Shown here piece by piece: positions 16,251-25,228 of a stretch of DNA of 64,000 nucleotides (positions within the stretch are counted from its first letter, which is position 1; each line of letters starts with the position of its first letter). The stretch is from CALVGQ01 sp964368495. GTDB lineage: Bacteria; Bacillota_I; Bacilli_A; Erysipelotrichales; Erysipelotrichaceae. Location of the stretch: positions 1-64,000 of the forward strand of contig CAYJAJ010000006.1 of assembly GCA_964368495.1 (NCBI GenBank), given 5' to 3'. Under the pieces are notes generated by a model, which was given only the letters and a program-made list of their open reading frames with translations, searched no databases and was not told the DNA's origin. The translations under genes were made by a program, and so were the position numbers.

Positions 16251-17499
16251 TTTAGTTATTATTGGGGGTGGTCCTGCAGGATTAGCTGCAGCAATTAGCG
16301 CAAAAGAAAATGGCGTACATGATATTTTATTAATAGAAAGAAGTAATGAATTAGGTGGAATTCTTAATCAGTGTATTCACAATGGATTTGGACTTCATAC
16401 ATTTAAGGAAGAGTTAACAGGGCCAGAATATGCAGCACGGTATATTGCTAAGTTTAATGAACTCCAACTTCAAGCTTTATTGAATACGATGGTCATTGAG
16501 CTTACAAAAGATAAAATTGTTACAGTGATCAATTCAGTGGATGGTTGTGTTCAAATTCAAGCGAAATCAATTGTTTTAGCTATGGGATGCCGTGAAAGAG
16601 CAAGGGGAGCATTGAATATACCAGGATATAGACCAGCCGGGATCTACAGTGCAGGGAGTGCTCAAAAATGGGTAAATGAAGAGGGAGTGCTTCCAGGCAA
16701 AGAAATAGTAATCCTTGGCTCAGGAGATATTGGGTTAATCATGGCTAGAAGAATGACATTAGAAGGAGCAAAAGTAAAAGTTGTAGCTGAACTCATGCCA
16801 TACAGTAGTGGATTGAAGAGAAACATTGTGCAATGTTTAGATGACTATAACATACCCCTGTTGCTAAGCCATACTGTTGTCGATATCCATGGAAAAAATC
16901 GTGTTGAAGCTGTTGTGATTGCGAAAGTTGATGAAAATCTTAAGCCAATAAAGAAAACGTATCAAACAATAAAATGCGATACGTTGTTGTTGTCAGTAGG
17001 TTTAATTCCTGAAAATGAATTAAGTAACTCAATTGGATTATCGATGAACTTAAAAACAGCGGGCGCAATAGTAGATAATCATTTACAAACAAGTGTTGAT
17101 GGGATATTTGCCTGTGGCAATGTCCTTCATGTCCATGATTTGGTAGACTATGTGTCTAGTGAAGCTTGTATAGCCGGAAAAAGTGCTGCTTCTTATTTAT
17201 TAAAAAACCAAAGTACCAATTGCGAACAATTTGAAATCATTCCTGCTGAATTTGTGCGCTATACAGTTCCCAATTTTATAAAAAAACAAAGTGAATATGA
17301 ACCCTGTACAATTCGCTTTCGAGTTACTAAGGTGATTAAAAACGCATCAGTGTGTATTTATTTTGATGACAAACTTGTCTTTAAGAAAAGAAAGAATATT
17401 TTCTTGCCTGCTGAAATGGAAGAAATTACTTTAAGCGATAAGTTGTTAAGTGAATATACAAATTGTGAAAAGATAACAATTAAAGTGGAGGAATTATAA
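16237..17499 (+). CDS. FAD/NAD-dependent oxidoreductase partner of the G3P dehydrogenase
   Basis: This 420-residue protein belongs to the pyridine nucleotide-disulfide oxidoreductase superfamily. It has an FAD motif at the N-terminus (LVIIGGGPAGLAAAISAKEN), a second NAD(P) motif in the middle (EIVILGSGDIGLIMARRM) and the FAD-closing segment VDGIFACGNVLHVHDLVDYV. CIHNGFGLHTF after the first motif and GCRERARGALNIPGYRPAGIY are typical of the subfamily that travels with GlpA-like dehydrogenases and DUF1667. It probably passes electrons from the dehydrogenase to NAD or another acceptor (inference). Start ATG 16237, preceded by GAGGGTG, overlaps the upstream gene by 14 nt. Confidence 0.88.
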   Translation: MKTIDLVIIGGGPAGLAAAISAKENGVHDILLIERSNELGGILNQCIHNGFGLHTFKEELTGPEYAARYIAKFNELQLQALLNTMVIELTKDKIVTVINSVDGCVQIQAKSIVLAMGCRERARGALNIPGYRPAGIYSAGSAQKWVNEEGVLPGKEIVILGSGDIGLIMARRMTLEGAKVKVVAELMPYSSGLKRNIVQCLDDYNIPLLLSHTVVDIHGKNRVEAVVIAKVDENLKPIKKTYQTIKCDTLLLSVGLIPENELSNSIGLSMNLKTAGAIVDNHLQTSVDGIFACGNVLHVHDLVDYVSSEACIAGKSAASYLLKNQSTNCEQFEIIPAEFVRYTVPNFIKKQSEYEPCTIRFRVTKVIKNASVCIYFDDKLVFKKRKNIFLPAEMEEITLSDKLLSEYTNCEKITIKVEEL

Positions 17500-17500
17500 A

Positions 17501-17863
17501 ATGAAAAGAAAAGTCTTAACATGTGTGAATTGTCCACTTGGTTGTACATTAACAGTTGATTTTAATGATGTTGAAGTTATTAAGGTACAAGGAAATACGT
17601 GTCCACGTGGAGTTACTTATGCAAAAGATGAAATTTTCTTTCCAAAAAGAATGGTGACATCTACTGTAAAATTAATGGGGTGTGAAGAACGTATTTCTGT
17701 AAAAACAAGTACTGCAATTTCAAAAGATAAGATTTTCGAAGTTATGAAGTGTATAAAAGAAACTGAAGTTAAGCCACCCATTGAAATTGGAGATATCATC
17801 ATAGATGATGTTGCATCAACAGGTGTCAATGTTGTAGCGACTAAAGAAAAAAGGTACTCGTAG
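17501..17863 (+). CDS. DUF1667 cysteine-rich protein of the glycerol-3-phosphate oxidation cluster
   Basis: This 120-residue protein has the N-terminal cysteine motif CVNCPLGCTLTVD and a fourth Cys in GNTCPRGVTYA, a probable iron-sulfur or zinc site. FPKRMVTSTVKL and the C-terminal DIIIDDVASTGVNVVAT are the conserved DUF1667 signatures. It starts 1 nt after the upstream stop codon. DUF1667 proteins occur almost always after the two flavoproteins seen here, so it is likely a small electron-transfer subunit of the same complex. Confidence 0.9.
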   Translation: MKRKVLTCVNCPLGCTLTVDFNDVEVIKVQGNTCPRGVTYAKDEIFFPKRMVTSTVKLMGCEERISVKTSTAISKDKIFEVMKCIKETEVKPPIEIGDIIIDDVASTGVNVVATKEKRYS

Positions 17864-17902
17864 TACCGAGTCATAAAGATGTGTGTTATGATTGGCGATA
17901 AA

Positions 17903-17938
17903 AAAACTGTCTCTATCAATTTAGATAGGGACAGTTTT
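17903..17938. terminator. Bidirectional terminator between the glp operon and the PASTA gene
   Basis: A 15-bp stem (17903-17917 with 17924-17938, one G-U pair) has a 6-nt loop. On the minus strand it is followed by six T and so ends the PASTA gene well. On the plus strand the tail is TTTTAA, so the glp operon also stops here, though less strongly. Confidence 0.8.
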
Positions 17939-17968
17939 AACGAGTAGTTAAGAGCTTATAAGTTAATT

Positions 17969-19954
17969 TTATTCTCCATTAGATATCTTTACAATGAAGA
18001 TGTAATCACTTTTATATGTTCCTGCTTCAGGATATTCAAACAATAATCCTTCAGATATACCACCTACTGGTGCCTCAATAGTTACTCTTACTTGATCAGC
18101 TGGAACACCACGATCATTAATTAAATAATTTTCGATGTTTATCTTTGTTTGTTCAGGATTGTTTTGAACAGCTTTTGTACTTAAATCCAGGATTGTGTAT
18201 CCACTGACTTCTGTTTCTTTTTTTCCAAGTGAGACAGTGTAGTTAATTGTTGAACCTGGTTTTAAGTTACCATTATCATTGCTTATGATGTATCCTTTTT
18301 CAACTGTATCAGAATAGGCTTCTGTGCGTGTTCCAGGAATGAAGCCCTTGCCAGTAATTTCATTTCTGAAGGTAGCTTCTAAAGTTCCTGCATAGGATTT
18401 TATACTTACGGATTCTGGACCTTTTGAAATTTTAAATTCATAAACTTTTGAATTACTACTGCTTTTTCCTTGAGAAATAATTGATCCCTTTGCTACAGTG
18501 TCACTGTATACTTCTGTGCTTGTACATGAATAGCCACTAGCGCCTTGGCTGTGTGCTGTATTGACTGTAGATTGACATGAAGAAAGACTACTATAACTAG
18601 AGCTATGCTCAAATACTCCTTTTGAAACAGTGTAATTAATCGTAGTACCCACTAGTTTAGAACCACTGTCACTACGCACAACTTTTCCTTTTGAAATTGT
18701 ATCATGATAAACAGAGCTTGTTTGAGTTCCAAGTTTCATTTCTAAACCTTCTAGGTATGTCTTAAGTTCATCTACTGTGATGTTTGATTTACTATCTACT
18801 TGAACTGATTTCGTGTTTGCAACAGTAATTGTAACTTTTGTTGCCAGCTTTACTACTGAATTTTTAGTAGGGTTGGTACTTAAAATTGTTCCTGGTTCTT
18901 TGTTGCTAGAGTCATCTTTTTTAATTTCATAGGTAATGTGATTGTCTTTAGAATAAATTGAATCATTTGTTGTTTCTAACCAATCTATTACGTCAGCTTC
19001 TTTTTTATCCACAAAGTCTGGAATTACTACAGAACCTAATGAAATGTATACTTTGAGTGTTGCATTTGAAGTTAATGTTCCACTACTAGGTGTAGTACTA
19101 ATTACTTTGCCTTTCTCGGTGCTATCGGCATAGTAATTAATAAAGTCAACTGCTATGTCGTTTTCTTTTGCCCACTCTTCAACTTCCTCTTGAGTTTGTT
19201 TTTTAAGATTTGGGATTTCAACACCTTGTCCACCAGAAATTTCAACTGTTACTGAATCTCCTGTTTTAATCATTTCTCCAGCTTTTATTGATTGAGAAAT
19301 TACTTTTCCTTCATCAACTGCAGTACTTACAACAGTTTTAAATGTTACAGTGATGTTATTGGTATTAGCCCATGCTTTGATGTTCTCTTGGCTGTAATCA
19401 CTAAAATCTGGCATTGTTAATTCAACTCCAACATTTTCCTCGCCAATAGAAATAGTAACAATAATCATTTCACTACGACGAACTTCTAAATCATCGACAT
19501 TAATTTCTATAAATGAATCTTTTGAAATTGTTGTGCTCGTAACGTATTCGTAGGTTACATCGGTGAATTTGTTGTCTTCAAAAAATTTAATTATTTCATC
19601 TTTACTCATGTCTGGTAATGATGGTAGTAAAATGAGTAAATCAGGATCGGGACCATTTGATATTTCAATTGTTAATGTGCTGTCCTTATCTAATACCTCA
19701 TTTGCCATTATACTTTGAGAAATAACTGTGTTTTTCTCATGGTCTTCACTGTATTGATAAATAAGATCTACTTGGTCTTCAAGCTTGTTTTCATTTATCC
19801 AAGTTTTTACTTCTTCAACTGTCTTATCTTTGAAGTCGATAACATTGATTGCATTAGGAGTTGAAAAATAAAACAAACCTGCTGAAATAGCGATAATTGT
19901 AATAGTAATGAGTATACCTAGTAACTTTATCGTATTTTTGTCATTAAAATTCAT
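17969..19954 (-). CDS. Membrane-anchored protein with eight or nine PASTA-like repeats and no kinase domain
   Basis: This 661-residue protein has a cytoplasmic tail of about ten residues, one transmembrane helix (LLGILITITIIAISAGLFYF) and an extracellular chain of 60-70-residue repeats. Each repeat has the PASTA pattern: a Pro/Asp start, a helix such as EEVEEWAKENDIAVDF, a stretch of the type KGKVISQSIKAGE, and a closing strand VTVEISGG. I count eight clear copies and one diverged copy at the C-terminus. Repeat 7 carries two Cys about 19 residues apart, possibly a disulfide. PASTA domains normally sit on Stk kinases or penicillin-binding proteins and bind muropeptides. Here they form the whole ectodomain. 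AAAGGAGA supports the start. Confidence 0.85.
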   Translation of the reverse strand: MNFNDKNTIKLLGILITITIIAISAGLFYFSTPNAINVIDFKDKTVEEVKTWINENKLEDQVDLIYQYSEDHEKNTVISQSIMANEVLDKDSTLTIEISNGPDPDLLILLPSLPDMSKDEIIKFFEDNKFTDVTYEYVTSTTISKDSFIEINVDDLEVRRSEMIIVTISIGEENVGVELTMPDFSDYSQENIKAWANTNNITVTFKTVVSTAVDEGKVISQSIKAGEMIKTGDSVTVEISGGQGVEIPNLKKQTQEEVEEWAKENDIAVDFINYYADSTEKGKVISTTPSSGTLTSNATLKVYISLGSVVIPDFVDKKEADVIDWLETTNDSIYSKDNHITYEIKKDDSSNKEPGTILSTNPTKNSVVKLATKVTITVANTKSVQVDSKSNITVDELKTYLEGLEMKLGTQTSSVYHDTISKGKVVRSDSGSKLVGTTINYTVSKGVFEHSSSYSSLSSCQSTVNTAHSQGASGYSCTSTEVYSDTVAKGSIISQGKSSSNSKVYEFKISKGPESVSIKSYAGTLEATFRNEITGKGFIPGTRTEAYSDTVEKGYIISNDNGNLKPGSTINYTVSLGKKETEVSGYTILDLSTKAVQNNPEQTKINIENYLINDRGVPADQVRVTIEAPVGGISEGLLFEYPEAGTYKSDYIFIVKISNGE

Positions 19955-20095
19955 AGTTTACGTGTCTCCTTTTAAAGTTTATTATATCATAAACCTAGTT
20001 CAAATAATTACATTTAAAAATTATTTGATGAATTAATATTACAACTAATTTGCTAAAATATAAATAAAATACTTTGATTTTATGCATGAAAAATA

Positions 20096-20104
20096 TGTTA
20101 AAAT
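20096..20104 (+). promoter_or_regulatory. Extended -10 promoter element of tex
   Basis: TG-T-TAAAAT (20096-20104) forms an extended -10 box, with TTGATT at 20074-20079 as a loosely spaced -35 (19 nt). Start of transcription near 20111 would leave a leader of about 15 nt carrying GAGGTGG. Confidence 0.4.
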
Positions 20105-20125
20105 AATCAATGAGGTGGAAAACAG

Positions 20126-22264
20126 ATGGAAAACAATCATATTATTTTTATTGCGAGTCAATTAAAAGTTGAAGAAATGCAAGTAGTTAATACATTGAAG
20201 TTATTAGAAGAAGGAAACACAGTTCCTTTTATTGCTAGGTATAGAAAAGAGATGACGAAAGGGCTGGATGAAGAACAAATCTTAGTTATTCAACAGGAAT
20301 ATCAATATCAAGTTAACTTAGCAAAAAGAAAAGAAGATGTTTTAAGGTTAATTGAAACTCAAGGAAAATTGACTGAAGATATAAAAAAATCAGTAGAGGT
20401 GTGCACTAAATTATCTCAAGTGGAGGATATTTATCGTCCTTATCAACAAAAGAAAAAAACACGTGCTACAGATGCAACTGCAAAAGGTTTAAAACCATTA
20501 GCTGAATACATATTGAGTTGTCCTAAAGAAGGTGATGGTTTTAAAGAGGCTGAAAAGTACATAACTGATCAAGTTACGACAGTGGATGAAGCAATTAGTG
20601 GGGCTAAAGACATCGTTGCAGAGTTTGTAAGTGATAATGCTAAATTAAGATGGAAAATTAAGGAATCGATTGAAAAATATGGATTATTAGTAACTAAAGA
20701 GAAAAAGAAGCATGATGATGAGAAAAAAATATATAAAATGTATTATGATCGTCAAGAGAAGCTTCAAAGCATTGCTGCACATCGTATCATGGCAATTGAT
20801 CGTGCTGAAAAAGAAAAAGTAATTACGGTAACTATCAAGTTTGATGAAGAGTATTTAATTAAATATGCGATTCGTGGAATTACAAAAGATAAACCAACGG
20901 TTGTCTTGAATTTAATTGAAGAAGCAGTAAGAGATGGATTGAAGCGTTTGGCGTTTCCTAGTGTAGAAAGGGAGGTGCGTTCTGAGTTTTCTGAGCGTGC
21001 ATCTTTACAATCCATTGAAGTATTTACAATGAATGTTGAAAGATTGTTGATGCAACCACCAATTAGTGGAAAAATGATGCTTGGGGTTGACCCGGCATTT
21101 AGAACTGGTTGTAAGCTAGCTGTGATTGATGCGACTGGACAAATGTTAAAGATTGATGCAATTTATCCTCATAAACCAATCTCTAAAACTGAAGAAGCAA
21201 AGAAAAAGTTCCTTGAAATACTTAAAGCATATCCCATTGAAATCATTGCGATTGGAAATGGGACTGCAAGTCGAGAGACAGAAACTTTTGTAGCTGATTG
21301 TATAAAAAGCAATAATTTAGAAGTACGATATACAATTGTTTCCGAAGCTGGTGCATCAGTTTACTCAGCAAGTGAATTGGCTAGAAAAGAATTTCCTGAT
21401 TTGCAAGTTGAACAACGTTCTGCAATTTCAATTGCAAGACGACTACTGGATCCACTTTCAGAATTAATTAAAATTGATCCTAAAAGTATTGGTGTAGGGC
21501 AGTATCAACATGATTTGCCTGCAAAACAATTAAATGAACGTTTGGATTTTGCTATTTTAAAATCAGTAAACCGTGTTGGTGTTGATTTAAATACAGCAAG
21601 TGTTGAACTACTGAGTCATATTTCTGGATTAAATAAAAGTATTGCAACAAATGTGGTTGCTTATCGAAATGAAAATGGAAAGTTTACGAATCGTAAAGAG
21701 CTTTTAAAAGTAAGTAAATTAGGATCTAAAGCATTTGAACAAGCTGCTGGATTTTTACGTATTGTTGGCGAAAAAGAAATATTAGATATGACATCCATTC
21801 ATCCTGAAAGTTACTTGGCAGCAAAAAAAGTGATGCAACATTTACAAATTAGTGAACTTGGTACAAAGGAAGGAATACAGAAAATCAATGTTGCAAGTAA
21901 AGATGAGTTAATGAATCTATGCAATGTTGATGAGTATACACTCAATGATATTTTAGATGCATTATGTTCACCACTTCGAGATTACCGTGATCAATATGAT
22001 GGACCACTACTAAGAAATGATATTTTAACTCTTGAAGATTTAAAAATTGGCGAGCATTTAGAAGGGGTTGTCCGTAATGTTGTCGATTTTGGTGCTTTTG
22101 TTGATATTGGATTAAAAGAAGATGGGCTTATCCATGTCTCAAAATTGTCAAAACAGAAAGTAGCTCATCCTTCTGAGCTTGTTGCGATTGGTGATATTTT
22201 GGACGTAGTTGTATCCAACATTGATGAAGAAAGACATAAAGTACAATTAAGTTTGATTGATTAG
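20126..22264 (+). CDS. tex: Tex-family S1 RNA-binding transcription accessory protein
   Basis: This 712-residue protein is of standard Tex length. The N-terminal helical part has the signature EEGNTVPFIARYRKEMTKGLDEEQ. A YqgF/RNase H-like domain follows from about residue 315 (MMLGVDPAFRTGCKLAVID; IIAIGNGTASRETE). Helix-hairpin-helix segments come next (VGQYQHDLPAKQL; GVDLNTASVELLSHISGLN). The C-terminal S1 domain is present (GEHLEGVVRNVVDFGAFVDIG; EDGLIHVSKLS). Tex binds RNA and affects transcription and stress tolerance in several bacteria. The AGGTGG site lies 8 nt before ATG. Confidence 0.96.
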   Translation: MENNHIIFIASQLKVEEMQVVNTLKLLEEGNTVPFIARYRKEMTKGLDEEQILVIQQEYQYQVNLAKRKEDVLRLIETQGKLTEDIKKSVEVCTKLSQVEDIYRPYQQKKKTRATDATAKGLKPLAEYILSCPKEGDGFKEAEKYITDQVTTVDEAISGAKDIVAEFVSDNAKLRWKIKESIEKYGLLVTKEKKKHDDEKKIYKMYYDRQEKLQSIAAHRIMAIDRAEKEKVITVTIKFDEEYLIKYAIRGITKDKPTVVLNLIEEAVRDGLKRLAFPSVEREVRSEFSERASLQSIEVFTMNVERLLMQPPISGKMMLGVDPAFRTGCKLAVIDATGQMLKIDAIYPHKPISKTEEAKKKFLEILKAYPIEIIAIGNGTASRETETFVADCIKSNNLEVRYTIVSEAGASVYSASELARKEFPDLQVEQRSAISIARRLLDPLSELIKIDPKSIGVGQYQHDLPAKQLNERLDFAILKSVNRVGVDLNTASVELLSHISGLNKSIATNVVAYRNENGKFTNRKELLKVSKLGSKAFEQAAGFLRIVGEKEILDMTSIHPESYLAAKKVMQHLQISELGTKEGIQKINVASKDELMNLCNVDEYTLNDILDALCSPLRDYRDQYDGPLLRNDILTLEDLKIGEHLEGVVRNVVDFGAFVDIGLKEDGLIHVSKLSKQKVAHPSELVAIGDILDVVVSNIDEERHKVQLSLID

Positions 22265-22286
22265 GTAGAGTTAAATCTACCTTTTT
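22263..22286 (+). terminator. Terminator of tex, overlapping the stop codon
   Basis: AGGTAGA (22263-22269) pairs with TCTACCT (22276-22282) around a 6-nt loop and leads into five T. The stem begins inside the TAG stop codon. Confidence 0.8.
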
Positions 22287-22339
22287 ATATATAATTAGTG
22301 TAAAATTAAAATATTGAAAAAGAAGGAGAATAATGTGAT

Positions 22340-23485
22340 ATGATCTTATTTAAAAATGGATTAGTTTTTGATGCAGTAAGTAGTGAGCCTTCAGTTTGTG
22401 ATGTTTTAGTTGACGATGGAAAAATCCTGAAAGTTGATGTTAACATTGAGACAAGTGGCGAGTGTGAAATTATTGATGTGAGTGGATGTCATGTATATCC
22501 TGGGTTTGTTGATGCTCATTCACATCTAGGAACAAGTGGTACTGCTATTGGTTTTGAGGGGCAAGATTATAATGAGCCTACGGATATTTTAACGCCTCAT
22601 TTAAATGCAATTGATGCAATTGAACCAATGGATGTTTCATTTAAGGAAGCTTATTGTGGTGGTGTTACAACAGTTTGTACAGGTCCAGGAAGTGCAAATG
22701 TAGTTGGTGGTCAATTTATTGCAATTAAAACTTTTGGTAAGCGTGTTGATGATATGATCATTGATCCTTGTACATCAATGAAATGTGCATTTGGAGAAAA
22801 CCCAAAACGTTGTTATAAGGATAAAAATAATTATAGTCGTATGTCTACTGCAGCAAAACTAAGAGAAATCTTATTTAAGACAAAAGAGTATGAGGCTAAA
22901 ATCAAAGCGGCTGGTGATGATTCAAGTAAAATGCCACCTTTTGATATGAAACTGGATGCTTTACTTAAAGTGCTTAGAAAAGAAATACCTTTAAAAGCTC
23001 ATGCTCATCAAGCAAATGATATTTTTACAGCATTACGAATTGCGAAAGAGTTTGATGTAAAAATCACACTTGAACATGTTACAGATGGCAGTTTAATTGC
23101 TGATGATTTAGCAAAAGAAAATGTTATGCTTGCAGTAGGACCTTCACTGGGTCATGCAACAAAGTATGAATTAAAAAATAAATCATTTAAAACCCCAGGA
23201 GTTTTAGCTAATGCAGGATGCCATGTAAGTATCATTACCGATGCTCCAGTTATTCCACAAGAATATTTGCCACTTTGTGCTGGTTTAGCAATTAAAGATG
23301 GAATGAAACCATTTGATGCACTTAAAGCAATTACAATCAATGCAGCTAGACATATTGGTATTGAAAATCGTGTTGGATCAATTGAGGTAGGTAAAGATGC
23401 TGATCTTGTTATAATGGATGGCTCTTGTTTTGAAGTGAAAAGTAAAGTTGTTGCAACATATATTAATGGAATAAAAGTAGCTTAG
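22340..23485 (+). CDS. Amidohydrolase-family metalloenzyme, copy 1 of a tandem pair
   Basis: This 381-residue protein is an amidohydrolase of the imidazolonepropionase/dihydroorotase-like superfamily. It has the metal-binding HSH motif in YPGFVDAHSHLG (about 56-67), further metal-site histidines in LKAHAHQANDI and ITLEHVTDG, the late catalytic Asp in IITDAPVIP, and the closing barrel signature VGSIEVGKDADLVIMDG. A phosphate- or carboxylate-contact stretch AFGENPKRCYKDKNNYSRMS lies in the middle. The substrate is not evident. AAGGAG at 22323-22328 serves the start. The next gene is a full-length paralogue 12 nt downstream. Confidence 0.88.
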   Translation: MILFKNGLVFDAVSSEPSVCDVLVDDGKILKVDVNIETSGECEIIDVSGCHVYPGFVDAHSHLGTSGTAIGFEGQDYNEPTDILTPHLNAIDAIEPMDVSFKEAYCGGVTTVCTGPGSANVVGGQFIAIKTFGKRVDDMIIDPCTSMKCAFGENPKRCYKDKNNYSRMSTAAKLREILFKTKEYEAKIKAAGDDSSKMPPFDMKLDALLKVLRKEIPLKAHAHQANDIFTALRIAKEFDVKITLEHVTDGSLIADDLAKENVMLAVGPSLGHATKYELKNKSFKTPGVLANAGCHVSIITDAPVIPQEYLPLCAGLAIKDGMKPFDALKAITINAARHIGIENRVGSIEVGKDADLVIMDGSCFEVKSKVVATYINGIKVA

Positions 23486-23497
23486 GAGGATATGTGG

Positions 23498-24646
23498 ATG
23501 AAAACATGTATAAAAAATGGTTTAGTTTTTACGGTTAGTAAAGATACGCCAGAGTACATTGATATTTTAATTGATGGAAAGCAAATTGTTCAACTTGGAG
23601 CAGATTTGCAGGTAGATGATGAAACTGAAGTTGTTGATGCTAGAGGGATGAGTATTTATCCTGGTTTCATTGATTGTCACACTCATTTGGGATTATTAGG
23701 TAGTGCAATTGGTTTTGAAGGAAGCGATGGGAATGAGCCTACGGATAGTTTAACTCCTCATCTACGTGCTATTGATGCGATTAATCCTCAAGATGTGTCA
23801 TTTAAAGAAGCACTTAAAGCTGGAATTACAACAGTAGCTACAGGGCCAGGAAGTGCGAATGTTGTCGGTGGTCAGTACACTGCAATTAAAACGGTGGGAC
23901 ATCGCATTGATGAAATGATTGTAAAGGAAATAGTTGCGATGAAGTGTGCATTTGGAGAAAATCCAAAGCGTGTATACAAGGATAAAAACAATTACAGCCG
24001 AATGTCTACTGCTGCTAAACTTCGTGAGCTATTGCTTAAAACTAAGGAATATGCCAGTAAGAAAAAACTCGCAGGGGATGATATTACAAAAATGCCACCT
24101 TTTGATATGAAACTTGAGGCAATGATTCCAGTACTTAATAAAGAAATTCCACTTAAAGCTCATGCTCATCAAGCGAATGATTTGTTTACTGCAATACGCA
24201 TCGCAAAAGAGTTTGATGTTAAATTAACACTAGAACATGTCAGTGATGGAGCACTTATTGTGGATGAATTAAAAGAAGCAAATGTTCCTCTTGCAGTAGG
24301 ACCACTTTTAGTTGAAAAAAGCAAGTATGAGTGTAAGAATCTAAGTTTTGATTGTCCAGTTGCTTTATCAAAAGCAGGGATTGAATTTTCTTTAATTACT
24401 GATGCACCAATTATTCCACTTGAATACTTGCCAATGTGCGCTGGAATTGCTGTACAACACGGGTTGGATGAAGCTGCAGCACTTCGCTCAATTACAATTA
24501 ATCCGGCAAAACATCTTGGAATTGAAGATCGTGTGGGTTCAATTGAAATAGGAAAAGATGCTGATTTAGTACTTATTGATGGTGATCCATTTGACATTGT
24601 GGATACAGTTAAGCATGTTTATGTTGATGGAATAAAAGTAGTTTAA
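23498..24646 (+). CDS. Amidohydrolase-family metalloenzyme, copy 2 of a tandem pair
   Basis: This 382-residue paralogue aligns with the preceding gene over its full length without visible large gaps. It keeps the same motifs: HTHLG, AFGENPKRVYKDKNNYSRMS, LKAHAHQANDL, LTLEHVSDG, LITDAPIIP and VGSIEIGKDADLVLIDG. ATG 23498, 8 nt after AGGAGG, is preferred to ATG 23492, which is only 2 nt from that site. The pair is probably co-transcribed and could form a heteromer or act on related substrates (inference). Confidence 0.88.
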   Translation: MKTCIKNGLVFTVSKDTPEYIDILIDGKQIVQLGADLQVDDETEVVDARGMSIYPGFIDCHTHLGLLGSAIGFEGSDGNEPTDSLTPHLRAIDAINPQDVSFKEALKAGITTVATGPGSANVVGGQYTAIKTVGHRIDEMIVKEIVAMKCAFGENPKRVYKDKNNYSRMSTAAKLRELLLKTKEYASKKKLAGDDITKMPPFDMKLEAMIPVLNKEIPLKAHAHQANDLFTAIRIAKEFDVKLTLEHVSDGALIVDELKEANVPLAVGPLLVEKSKYECKNLSFDCPVALSKAGIEFSLITDAPIIPLEYLPMCAGIAVQHGLDEAAALRSITINPAKHLGIEDRVGSIEIGKDADLVLIDGDPFDIVDTVKHVYVDGIKVV

Positions 24647-24660
24647 GTAGAATAATTAAA

Positions 24661-24690
24661 TGCTAAGGGTTTAAAATTCTTAGCTTTTCT
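24661..24690 (+). terminator. Terminator of the amidohydrolase pair
   Basis: GCTAAG (24662-24667) and CTTAGC (24679-24684) form a stem around an 11-nt loop and are followed by TTTTCTTTT. The -10 box of the next gene (TATAAT, 24693-24698) begins immediately after it. Confidence 0.65.
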
Positions 24691-24721
24691 TTTATAATGG
24701 TTTTTGTGGAGGGTAAGAATA

Positions 24722-25219
24722 ATGAAAAAAATAATATTGTTGATAGGGTTAATAGTTATGATAAGTGGTTGTGTAAAGGTGGATGATTCTTTTGATAGTT
24801 TAGATGAAACAAAACCACAAACTAATGAATCAACAACGGCAGTTGTTACAGACTCTAATGATAATACTACAGAAACCGTTGATAGTGAACTTGAGGATGA
24901 AAATGTTGTCGTAATTGAAGATACAACCATGAGTGCTACATTTGAAGAAAATGTTGCTTCAAATCCTTCGACGATTACATTCAATGAGGATAATACTTTA
25001 ACTACTTATTTAAATTTGTGTTCCTTGTTTGAAAATGTAGAAGGAACATATGAAAAAAATGGTTCAAAAGTAACATTGCGATTTGAAAATACTGGATATG
25101 ACTTTTTAGATGCAACAGATTATACTTTTGAATTAAATAAGAACACATTAACACTTGAAAAAGGGCAAATGTTTAGTTGTGCGGGTAGTGAAGTTGAAAC
25201 ATATGAACTTAGAAAATAG
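24722..25219 (+). CDS. Small lipoprotein of unknown function
   Basis: This 165-residue protein has signal peptide MKKIILLIGLIVMISGC with a lipobox ending at Cys17. A Thr/Glu/Asp-rich linker of about 50 residues follows, then a small beta-rich domain (STITFNEDNTLTTYLNLCSL; GTYEKNGSKVTLRFENTGYD; YTFELNKNTLTLEKGQMFSC). The alternation of GTY, KNGSKV and LTLEKG strands resembles small META/lipocalin-like lipoprotein domains, but I cannot name a family. ATG 24722 lies 8 nt after GTGGAGGG. rimO starts 9 nt after its stop, so the two are probably co-transcribed. Confidence 0.7.
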   Translation: MKKIILLIGLIVMISGCVKVDDSFDSLDETKPQTNESTTAVVTDSNDNTTETVDSELEDENVVVIEDTTMSATFEENVASNPSTITFNEDNTLTTYLNLCSLFENVEGTYEKNGSKVTLRFENTGYDFLDATDYTFELNKNTLTLEKGQMFSCAGSEVETYELRK

Positions 25220-25228
25220 AGGAAAATT

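Noticed and set aside
24169..24597. Minus-strand open frame within the second amidohydrolase
   Set aside because: It is antisense to a conserved enzyme gene, without ribosome-binding site or recognisable protein.
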